This document shows positions 1-6,560 of a stretch of DNA of 25,934 bases, one piece after another. Under the pieces are notes generated by a model. The model saw only the letters and a list, made by a program, of their open reading frames with translations, was not told the DNA's origin and ran no database searches. Origin of the DNA: a virus; the IMG/VR virus record IMGVR_UViG_3300025057_000499, positions 1 to 25,934 of that record; one strand, 5' to 3'. Made by a program: the position numbers and the translations under genes. Every line of letters begins with the position of its first letter. Position 1 is the stretch's first letter.

Positions 1-534
1 TGGTCTTACATACATTTTCTCGTAAGGATGTTCTTCCCTTTGTTTTGTATATAGCCTTACGTCTAGCCAACTATCAATATATTTATTATTTATTTTTAAA
101 TTATTTAAATCAACGCTTAAATAACCTTGCGCTAAATTTGGCAATGCATCTTCAAAGATTGCTGCCGACTCATAGACAGGATCTAATTCAGGAGCCATTG
201 CATCAATATCTCCCATATCCCAGTACAATTCTTCGGTATTTTGTTTTGTTGTACTTGCACATTGCCAGCCAGCTTCTTCAAAGCAAGCCTTTACATTATC
301 ACCAATAATGTTTAAATTGATTTTTATAAAATGGTTTTCCGCTCCAAATAATCCAACTGTATCTTCATACTTAAATGTAAACGGCACAATACTGCAGTTT
401 TGCAACGAAGGTTTCGTTATTGTTGCACCTTCAGCATAATTTAACTTTTTGCCAGATGCCAAACCTTGGGGCGCTGTGTAATCACTAGCACCATAAATAA
501 TATGATTACGGCGAATCTCTTGTGTAACGTCCAT
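1..534 (-). CDS. Unidentified protein, cut by the left edge
   Basis: An open frame of 178 codons runs from an ATG at 534 to base 1 with no stop, so the gene continues beyond the window. I do not recognise the product. It is a normally mixed, globular-looking sequence (start MDVTQEIRRNHIIYG, then KPSLQNCSIVPFTFKYED and later EEAGWQCAST), quite unlike the low-complexity proteins upstream. The gene starts 30 bases after the sigma factor stop and shares its direction, so it is probably in the same late transcript. A capsid or tail protein is possible from position, because no major capsid protein is seen elsewhere in the window, but nothing in the sequence proves it. Confidence 0.75.
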   Translation of the reverse strand, partial: MDVTQEIRRNHIIYGASDYTAPQGLASGKKLNYAEGATITKPSLQNCSIVPFTFKYEDTVGLFGAENHFIKINLNIIGDNVKACFEEAGWQCASTTKQNTEELYWDMGDIDAMAPELDPVYESAAIFEDALPNLAQGYLSVDLNNLKINNKYIDSWLDVRLYTKQREEHPYEKMYVRP

Positions 535-563
535 CAATACGCTGCATTCTTTTCTTTATTGTA

Positions 564-1505
564 TTAAAGTTGCTCGTTTATCAATGTAGATTTTTCACGC
601 ATAGTCTTAATTGCTTTGTGCTCAAGTGTACGTACACGATCACGGCTCATATTTAGCACTTGGCCAATAGCAGTCATAGACATTGGCTCAAGTACATCTT
701 CACCAACTGCATATCGCATACTAATTACTGCAGCCTGCATATCAGGTAATTCTTTGATAAGTTTTCGGATGTCATCTTTTATCATTTGTGCTTCCAGTAA
801 TTTATCTGGTAATTGACTTTCGTCTTCTAGTAAATCAATCAATGCTGTATCTTTGTTTTCACCTATTTTAATCTCAAGTGAAGTAGGTTGTCGTGCTTTG
901 CACATTAAATCTTTAATCTCTTCTACACTTAAGTCTAAGTAATCAGATAATTGAAAAACAGTCGGCATCTCACCATTAATTTGACTGAGTTCTCGTTGTG
1001 CTTTTTTGAGCTTGTTCAGATTTTCGGTTACGTGAATAGGTAACCTGATTGCACGTGATTTCTCAGCAATAGCTCGTGTGATGCCCTGTCTTATCCACCA
1101 GTACGCATAGGTACTGAATTTATAGCCACGTCCTGGGTCAAACTTTTCCACACCACGTACTAAGCCGATAGTGCCTTCTTGAATAATGTCAAGAAGTTCC
1201 ATATTCCGCTTTGTGTATTTTTTAGCAACACTAACGACAAGCCTAAGGTTTGCTTGAACCATCTTGTCTTTTGCACGCTCTCCTTCACGTATCTCACGTT
1301 TTAGCTGCTTTAGTGAAATGTCTAATACTTTGGCTAAATCTTCTTTAGTTGAAGTATTCAGTTCTTCCTCTAAATCTCTGATGTACATTAAGCGTTGTAC
1401 TTGACGACCAAGCAGAATTTCTTCATCGTGCTCCAGAAGTGGAATTCTTCCGATATCACGCAAATATGCTCGGACAGAATCTCCAGTGTGTTTTGTTTGT
1501 GACAT
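564..1505 (-). CDS. RNA polymerase sigma-70 factor, RpoD/SigA-like (cyanobacterial group 1/2 style)
   Basis: Directs host RNA polymerase to promoters. The 313 residues show region 1.2 (about 9-38, DSVRAYLRDIGRIPLL), region 2 (82-152, with NLRLVVSVAKKY, DIIQEG, KFDPGRGYKFSTYAYWWIRQ), region 3 (about 155-230) and region 4 (about 245-305). The -10 contact residues equivalent to E. coli Q437 and T440 are kept (Q140, T143 in WWIRQGITR). The -35 helix reads SRDRVRTLEHKA where housekeeping factors read TRERIRQIEAKA, so E585 becomes D and Q589 becomes T, while R584 is kept as R288. There is no long region 1.1, which fits group 2 factors. It lies inside the late block, downstream of small structural-type genes, so it may control late or neighbouring phage promoters. 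Identity as a sigma factor is secure; the promoter preference is inferred. Confidence 0.95.
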   Translation of the reverse strand: MSQTKHTGDSVRAYLRDIGRIPLLEHDEEILLGRQVQRLMYIRDLEEELNTSTKEDLAKVLDISLKQLKREIREGERAKDKMVQANLRLVVSVAKKYTKRNMELLDIIQEGTIGLVRGVEKFDPGRGYKFSTYAYWWIRQGITRAIAEKSRAIRLPIHVTENLNKLKKAQRELSQINGEMPTVFQLSDYLDLSVEEIKDLMCKARQPTSLEIKIGENKDTALIDLLEDESQLPDKLLEAQMIKDDIRKLIKELPDMQAAVISMRYAVGEDVLEPMSMTAIGQVLNMSRDRVRTLEHKAIKTMREKSTLINEQL

Positions 1506-1553
1506 ATAGTTCGCTTGGCTATATATTAATTATGGCCTTAATTCTAACTATTG

Positions 1554-1955
1554 TCAATAGATTCTCTGACCTTTCATATAAACTTCTGTCGGTCTTTCTC
1601 CTGACATTTGTTCTGCAATATCTGCAATACTTCGTCCGCTCATACCTTCATCTACTTCAAATTCATCACCGTAAATACGAGCAAATCGTAAGTTCTCAGA
1701 TGGTGGCTCTTCCCTACCTTCCATTGCTTCTACAGCCATTGCTTGTGCAGCTTCATCGCAAAAGCCTTTCTCTCTGTAGTTGTTGTAATAACGCTCGTAG
1801 GTTTCAATGGATGCATCAATATCGGTGCCATGCACCATCATTTCAGCTGCAAGTTGATTGGCAGCCTGATCAGGCATACCGTCAGATCTAAGGTGTTTCC
1901 AAATAGTTTGGAATACCTCAGGATCACACTTACACGCTTCGCCAGCTAAACGCAC
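1554..1955 (-). CDS. Hypothetical 133-aa protein with an internally duplicated helix motif
   Basis: Not recognised. The start is a GTG at 1955; the only upstream in-frame alternatives before a stop at about 1970 are non-standard codons. The protein is helix-rich and acidic and contains two related segments, GMPDQAANQLAAEMM (about residues 26-40) and GFCDEAAQAMAVEAM (about 64-78), suggesting a two-fold repeated helical unit. Three cysteines occur (CKC near the N terminus, FCD in the second unit). The C-terminal third is polar and ends in a basic tail. It sits 48 bases upstream of the sigma gene in the same direction and is probably co-transcribed; a partner or regulator of the sigma factor is a guess from position only. 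Confidence 0.75.
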   Translation of the reverse strand: MRLAGEACKCDPEVFQTIWKHLRSDGMPDQAANQLAAEMMVHGTDIDASIETYERYYNNYREKGFCDEAAQAMAVEAMEGREEPPSENLRFARIYGDEFEVDEGMSGRSIADIAEQMSGERPTEVYMKGQRIY

Positions 1956-2003
1956 AATATTAAGGTATTACAACTGTATTTATTCTACTGTTTATTGCAA
2001 TCT

Positions 2004-2498
2004 TTAGGCATTCATCATTTTCATCATTAATCCTAGCTCTGGTGCTTCACCAGCAGGCTCAGCCATAGTTTTACTTACGGCAATATCATTCACAAATTTT
2101 GCACCTTGAGGACCTTCCATAATGCTATTTAAAGTCATTAAACCAGCGCCACCAGTTTGACTTGCTTCAATTGCGTTAGCAAGGTTCTGATTCATATATT
2201 GCTGAGCACGTGCCTCTTGTGTTGATTGTGTACTTACTGAATTACGAGCTTGACCACGGACATCAGCTACTGCTTGCGTTTGAGCAGTAATTGCATTCTG
2301 CCTAAGGTTTTGCTGAGACAGAAGTGCATTACGCTGAATCTGTGCATTACTAAATGGATTACTAGTTTTACCGCCATCCATCATATTTGGCATACCTGGA
2401 TTAGGTTGTGTCATTGCACCTAATCCACGTTCAGTAGAAGATAAAGCTAAGATTTCTTCTGACGGATTAACCCTATAGTTGAAAATCGGTTGAGCCAT
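2004..2498 (-). CDS. Hypothetical virion-region protein, Gln/Asn/Ala/Met-rich (164 aa)
   Basis: Not recognised. The ATG at 2498 follows the scaffold gene after a 60-base gap that holds a perfect 7-bp hairpin. The N terminus is ordered-looking (AQPIFNYRVNPSEEILAL). The middle (about 45-115) is a helical Gln/Asn/Ala-rich stretch with few hydrophobics, like a coiled coil or an extended helix. The C terminus is Met-rich (GLMMKMMNA). Its position directly after portal and scaffold is where a capsid or decoration protein would lie in T7-like genomes, but it is too small and too biased in composition to be a major capsid protein. A minor head component is the best guess, with low certainty. Confidence 0.7.
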   Translation of the reverse strand: MAQPIFNYRVNPSEEILALSSTERGLGAMTQPNPGMPNMMDGGKTSNPFSNAQIQRNALLSQQNLRQNAITAQTQAVADVRGQARNSVSTQSTQEARAQQYMNQNLANAIEASQTGGAGLMTLNSIMEGPQGAKFVNDIAVSKTMAEPAGEAPELGLMMKMMNA

Positions 2499-2527
2499 TT
2501 TACTTTTTAATCTTTAATTATATTGTA

Positions 2528-2547
2528 GGGGATAAATTAATATCCCC
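2528..2547. repeat. Perfect 7-bp hairpin between scaffold and the 164-aa gene
   Basis: GGGGATA and TATCCCC pair perfectly around an AATTAA loop. On the minus strand the stem is not followed by a T run, so it is a poor intrinsic terminator. An RNA processing or mRNA-stabilising hairpin is more likely. Confidence 0.5.
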
Positions 2548-2558
2548 ATTCGTTTTAA

Positions 2559-3590
2559 TTAGAAATCTTGTACAAGCATTTTTGCTTGGAATGCGATCGG
2601 AGGTGCGCCAGACAGGAACTGCCAAGCTGATTCAGGATTGTTGTCCATAATCTTGCTGAAGTCACCCCAGAAGGTCCGACGTGCAGGCTCTTGACGACCA
2701 GGCGTTGGCATTGCTTGTTGAGGACGTTGGAAGCTAGGTGGTACTGCCCTACGTTCTTGTTGAGCAATTTCATTAGCAAACTGTTGTCTTGCTTGTTGTT
2801 GATTTAGTTGTTGTTCGTATGCTTCTAACCTGCGTGCCTCTTCATTAGTCAAGGTTGGATAAGGACCATCAGCACCAAAGAATCCATTGACATAATCTGC
2901 CAGAATATCTGGATCAGTCAACATAAGGTTCATTGCAGCACGCTCTTCGCTAGCAGCATCGAGCATTACATTCATAGACTGATTACGTCCTACCTGCTCA
3001 ATCAGTGCATCTTCTACTGCACAGGCATAATTATTAAGCAGTGCTGGTGCTTCTGAACCAAAGTGCTCAAGTACTTCTAATGAAACATCAGAAACTTGAC
3101 TTAGGTATGAATCAGGAGCGCCTCCGCCTTGTTGAATTTGTTGCAGAATCTGGGCCTGCTGCTGTCGTAGCAGCTGCTCCACTTCCGCCGTTGTATAGGC
3201 CTGGGTTGAAGCTTGCTGCGTATAAGTCGGCTGACCCTGGTTGGCCCATACCTGCTGAGGATGGGAAGCCCAACCCGCCTGGGTATTGGCCTGAGGCGTC
3301 GGTGTCTGATAAGCCGAGTACCGTGCCTGGGCTTGGGATGCCTGCGGCGTATTCAGGCTGGCGCTGAGAGCCTGAAACGCCTCCTGCCATGGATTCCCCG
3401 CCGAACCCTGCGGGGCCACCGCCTGCTGGTAAACCGGGGCCGCTGGGGCCTGGGCCGCCATTGCTGGCATCGGCTGCAAGGGTGACTGGCCGCTCGTCAC
3501 GAATTGGGAGGCCGAGCTTGGCGCGGCGGCGGTCGGCATCGCTGAGGGTGCTTGCGCGGTTGCCTGCATCGTCGGGACTGTACTTTCCAC
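2559..3590 (-). CDS. Probable capsid assembly scaffolding protein (N terminus overlaps portal gene)
   Basis: Scaffolds guide procapsid assembly and are usually lost before maturation. The protein is 343 aa if it starts at GTG 3590, or 336 aa from the in-frame ATG at 3569. Residues 1-160 are Ala/Gln/Pro-rich and probably disordered. Then comes a Gln-rich helix (AEVEQLLRQQQAQ), a helical core with LTDPDILADYVNGFFG and PYPTLTNEEARRLEAYEQQL (about 225-265), a Gln/Arg-rich linker and a C-terminal segment with WGDFSKIMDNNPE. Composition and position directly after the portal match scaffolds of T7-like phages; I did not align it to any. The first 479 bases lie inside the portal gene in another frame. 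A shorter form starting after the overlap is possible but would lose the Gln-rich helix. Confidence 0.65.
   Translation of the reverse strand: MESTVPTMQATAQAPSAMPTAAAPSSASQFVTSGQSPLQPMPAMAAQAPAAPVYQQAVAPQGSAGNPWQEAFQALSASLNTPQASQAQARYSAYQTPTPQANTQAGWASHPQQVWANQGQPTYTQQASTQAYTTAEVEQLLRQQQAQILQQIQQGGGAPDSYLSQVSDVSLEVLEHFGSEAPALLNNYACAVEDALIEQVGRNQSMNVMLDAASEERAAMNLMLTDPDILADYVNGFFGADGPYPTLTNEEARRLEAYEQQLNQQQARQQFANEIAQQERRAVPPSFQRPQQAMPTPGRQEPARRTFWGDFSKIMDNNPESAWQFLSGAPPIAFQAKMLVQDF
3112..3590 (-). other. 479-base two-frame overlap of portal and scaffold genes with a GC peak
   Basis: Both frames on the minus strand are open across the whole stretch; the scaffold frame begins one base after a portal codon start. 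By hand count the two lines 3361-3480 are about 70% G+C, against about 38-47% in lines on either side (2881-2940, 3661-3720). The portal frame encodes a Gly/Pro tail and the scaffold frame an Ala/Gln/Pro head. Confidence 0.7.
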
Positions 3591-5343
3591 TGTAACTTAA
3601 CTCCTTACGTAAAAACTCAAGTGATCTATATAAGAACCCTGTTATATCAAGGTTTGGATCAGCTGCTAACGGCTGATTTGGCATTTGTGGATGTGGCAGC
3701 TGATACAACTGACCTAACATTCCAATAAAAGTATTAAATGCTTGTTGTGACTGTTGAACCATCCTAAAAGGAAAGCCGGTCAACATAGCAGAGCGTTCTT
3801 CGTCTGTTTTGCTTGGAAAGAGATATTTAAGAGCTTCAATCGAATCGACACCTAATTCTTGCAGGTTTCTTACAACAATACTATTATTTAAAATGCCTTG
3901 CGAATCTTCTTCAAAAATGTCTCCGGTATAGCGCCAGTTTACTTTGCTATTACCATCAGGAATTAATCCAGTCACTCCCTGTGGGATTTGACCTGACTCC
4001 ATACTAGCATCAAATAAAGTCTTTCTCTGTTTGAGGTAGTCTTTCATTGCGACTTCATAAGTAGCTTGAGCATTTGAATACTCTTCAGGGGTTTCATAGT
4101 TTTCTTGAAGAGGAATTGTAGGTTTCTTCAATTCCATTGCTTGTGCAAATGATTCTTCAAACAAGTACTCTTCGTGTTGAACCATCATTGAAAGCAGTTT
4201 GCATAAACCAAAGTCAAATAATGCTTTTGCTTTTTTATCTGCTGTTGCTGAAACACGTCCATACAAAGACTTCATTTCATAAGCTGTAGATGCAGTTCCA
4301 ATATCAATGTCATCTACCCCACCAAGTGCAAGTCTAATTTCAGACCTGTATTGTTTGATGTATAAATTCTGATCACCACTAACTGCATCAGGTGTCATAT
4401 ATGAGACACGGTCAGTAGGTTCTAGGTTTGCAATTACCCTAGGTACTTTGATTTGACCATCAATACCAGCAGCACCAAAAGGTTGGCTAACACGTGTGCT
4501 TGGTCTTGAAGCAGGATCATAGAATCCAGCTTGCGAACTAATCGTTGGTTTAAATGCATTATCATCGCCACTATCAAGAATGTCGTGTTTTGGCCTGCTA
4601 GATACGAGCGTAGGATTACCAAAGAACTTCATATTCTTGCGAACATTTCGTACTAGTTCATCGTGATAAAGTATTTGATTTTGATATGCATCAAACTCAC
4701 CACTACCTGTTGCTTCTCCAGTACAGTCAAGATGGTTATAAACTTCAACAGCAGGAATAAATCCTAAGCTATTGGTCACTTCAGTTGTTTGCCCAGCTTG
4801 AGTTAAATTAGGCAACCCGTTGTGATTTTCAAATTCAATCTTTTCATCAGACAGTTGTTGCTCAATCCTGTCTTTATATACCTTTAGTCGTATATACTTT
4901 TTACGACCACCTCTTTTGTTTGGCTGACCAAACATATCCATCATACTTGGCTCTTTTACAGCAAAGCTATAGATAAGCTCAACGCTTGCTAAATTGCCAT
5001 TTTGATCTCTGTATGCACGGTAGCTGTCTTTAGGAAAATAGAATAATTGATAAATATCTCCTGATGGTCTGAAGTAGAATAAACCTTGACCGTCACATAA
5101 GAAGTAATCAATAATACTCTCAAGTTTCATCTCAAGCATATTATCTTCATATACTTTTTTTAGAAATTCTCCACGACCACCATAAGAATCTTGTTCACAA
5201 AAAAATTCAATCCCTCTTCGTAAAATAAACAAGCGCATCTGTGCTAAATGCGATTGCACGATCATTGTTTCTACAGGAGAATCTCCTCTCTTCTCCTTTG
5301 CAGAATCTAAAATTTCTTGAAATTGTGAGCTAACATTACTCAT
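3112..5343 (-). CDS. Portal protein (head-tail connector)
   Basis: The portal forms the ring at the capsid vertex through which DNA is packaged and ejected. This 743-aa product has a well-mixed globular body (about 1-580), including LESIIDYFLCDGQGLFYFRPSG (positions about 73-94), a putative clip/stem region near IRLALGGVDDIDIG (about 336-349) with the helical TAYEMKSLYGRVSATADKKAKALFD part following, and a C-terminal DADRRRAKLGLPIRDERP segment. The last 159 residues form a Gly/Pro/Ser-rich tail ending in RRRRS and overlap the scaffold gene. Length without the tail (about 585) is near usual portal sizes for short-tailed phages. Assignment rests on size, style and position between terminase and scaffold rather than on a diagnostic motif. 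Confidence 0.72.
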   Translation of the reverse strand: MSNVSSQFQEILDSAKEKRGDSPVETMIVQSHLAQMRLFILRRGIEFFCEQDSYGGRGEFLKKVYEDNMLEMKLESIIDYFLCDGQGLFYFRPSGDIYQLFYFPKDSYRAYRDQNGNLASVELIYSFAVKEPSMMDMFGQPNKRGGRKKYIRLKVYKDRIEQQLSDEKIEFENHNGLPNLTQAGQTTEVTNSLGFIPAVEVYNHLDCTGEATGSGEFDAYQNQILYHDELVRNVRKNMKFFGNPTLVSSRPKHDILDSGDDNAFKPTISSQAGFYDPASRPSTRVSQPFGAAGIDGQIKVPRVIANLEPTDRVSYMTPDAVSGDQNLYIKQYRSEIRLALGGVDDIDIGTASTAYEMKSLYGRVSATADKKAKALFDFGLCKLLSMMVQHEEYLFEESFAQAMELKKPTIPLQENYETPEEYSNAQATYEVAMKDYLKQRKTLFDASMESGQIPQGVTGLIPDGNSKVNWRYTGDIFEEDSQGILNNSIVVRNLQELGVDSIEALKYLFPSKTDEERSAMLTGFPFRMVQQSQQAFNTFIGMLGQLYQLPHPQMPNQPLAADPNLDITGFLYRSLEFLRKELSYSGKYSPDDAGNRASTLSDADRRRAKLGLPIRDERPVTLAADASNGGPGPSGPGLPAGGGPAGFGGESMAGGVSGSQRQPEYAAGIPSPGTVLGLSDTDASGQYPGGLGFPSSAGMGQPGSADLYAASFNPGLYNGGSGAAATTAAGPDSATNSTRRRRS

Positions 5344-5376
5344 TGCAAATACACTATTTCTTTTAGTCTAACGATA

Positions 5377-6549
5377 CTAACTAAATCTTAGACCAGCCAT
5401 TCTGCCTCTAGGAGTAAATGCTCCGTATCTGGCTTCTTTTTGACGATCTTCATCTAGTGCAGAACCGAATCTTCCGTTAACAATATTTCTAGAAAAGTTA
5501 TTGCCAATACTTGCGCCTGAACCAAATGTAGAACCAGAAATATTTACGTTTGTATCGCCACTATTGCCTACTACATTTTTTATGTCTCCAACTTTGATAT
5601 TGTCATCACCTAAAATATTGTCGTCACCTCTGACTAGGTTTCCGCTACCTGCACCACTATTTCCGCTACGGTTTCCGCTGTTAGTCACTTCAGCAGCACC
5701 AGACAACAGATCTAATGCTTCACTAAGATTTTCCATTGCAGGAGAATCTTTCATTCGTTCTTCTTTTGATCTTGCTGGTCTGAATGAAAAATCTACTTTA
5801 TTTTTACCTCTATCATTTCCGATTTGTGCGCCATCACCAAATGTAGTATCTTCTATATTTAGCAGGGTATCGCCTCTGTTACCGACTCTGTTTGTAATAT
5901 CACCGATGACTGTATTGCCTTTGCCTAAAATATTTCCATCACCTTCAACGACATTACCGCTACCGTTACCTGAATTGAAAGATCCATTAAAACTATCCCT
6001 GATTACAGGACCTTCAGCACCAGGCCTTGGCCTCACTGGCCTCACTGGTCTCACTGGTCTTGATGGCCTTTCGGGCCTTGTCGGTCTTGTTATTGGTCGT
6101 TCGTCTCTTGGCGGACGTACCGGTCTTGTTGGACGTGGGGGCCTTGTTGGGACGTTAGGGATTGTTGGCTCATCTTCGTCATCAACTGGTGTTGTCGGAC
6201 CCATAGCGTCGCCAGCTTTTCTTAACTTTCCATATAGATAATCTCTATATGCAACTTGACCACTACCGTATTTAGCTCTAACAGCTTCTTGATCTGCTTT
6301 CCAGGCAGCAAGAGTTTCATCGTCAAAGTTTTTATAATCAACCCAATTGTCGGTGCCTCCATACTTTGCTAGAAGGCTCCTTTGGGCATTAACAGCTTCT
6401 CTTTTAAAGTCATTATAGATATTGGCGTACTCACCCAAACCCTTCATTGAGTCAGTATAGTCTTTGTAAAAATCTTTAGGACCTAAATCACTATACTTTT
6501 CACGGTATAGTTCTTTAACTTCATCAGATTGTTGACCCCAGGTTTTCAT
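5377..6549 (-). CDS. Low-complexity virion-region protein with Pro-Arg linker and two Gly/Asn modules
   Basis: Not recognised as a family. The start at 6549 has a clear AAGGAG ribosome-binding site about 7 bases upstream. Residues 1-118 are charged and probably helical. Residues 127-182 form a Pro/Arg linker of repeated RPT/RPV units. Two copies of a roughly 65-residue module follow (about 190-252 and 290-359), with the pattern SGN..SGN, then D.NI.G..N, GDI.N..GN.GD and TFG.GA..GN. The same module occurs once in the neighbouring 649-aa protein. The C terminus ends in MAGLRFS. The regular Gly/Asn/Asp spacing suggests a short beta-solenoid. Position between terminase and portal points to a virion or packaging role, not shown directly. 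Confidence 0.75.
   Translation of the reverse strand: MKTWGQQSDEVKELYREKYSDLGPKDFYKDYTDSMKGLGEYANIYNDFKREAVNAQRSLLAKYGGTDNWVDYKNFDDETLAAWKADQEAVRAKYGSGQVAYRDYLYGKLRKAGDAMGPTTPVDDEDEPTIPNVPTRPPRPTRPVRPPRDERPITRPTRPERPSRPVRPVRPVRPRPGAEGPVIRDSFNGSFNSGNGSGNVVEGDGNILGKGNTVIGDITNRVGNRGDTLLNIEDTTFGDGAQIGNDRGKNKVDFSFRPARSKEERMKDSPAMENLSEALDLLSGAAEVTNSGNRSGNSGAGSGNLVRGDDNILGDDNIKVGDIKNVVGNSGDTNVNISGSTFGSGASIGNNFSRNIVNGRFGSALDEDRQKEARYGAFTPRGRMAGLRFS
5473..5679 (-). repeat. Gly/Asn module copy 2 of the 390-aa protein
   Basis: Residues 290-358. Key residues are NSGNRSGNSGAGSGN at the start, DDNILG, GDIKNVVGNSGD and STFGSGASIGNN at the end. It is closest to the copy in the 649-aa gene, with which it shares SGNSGAGSGN. 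Confidence 0.8.
5794..5982 (-). repeat. Gly/Asn module copy 1 of the 390-aa protein
   Basis: Residues 190-252. It keeps the pattern GNGSGNVVEGDGNILG, GDITNRVGNRGD and TTFGDGAQIGND. It is more diverged than the other two copies. Confidence 0.75.
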
Positions 6550-6560
6550 TCATCTACTCC

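Noticed and set aside
1439-1891. 150-codon plus-strand frame opposite the sigma and 133-aa genes
   Set aside because: It crosses two real genes on the other strand, and its Leu/Tyr/Gln-rich composition is typical of a shadow frame.
3213-3595. Plus-strand frames in the GC-rich portal/scaffold overlap
   Set aside because: They are open mainly because the region is GC-rich; they run antisense to two better-supported genes.
5501-6241. 246-codon plus-strand frame opposite the 390-aa gene
   Set aside because: It is a shadow of the Pro-Arg linker and Gly/Asn modules; it reads as monotonous Leu/Pro/Ser and Gly-Leu repeats.
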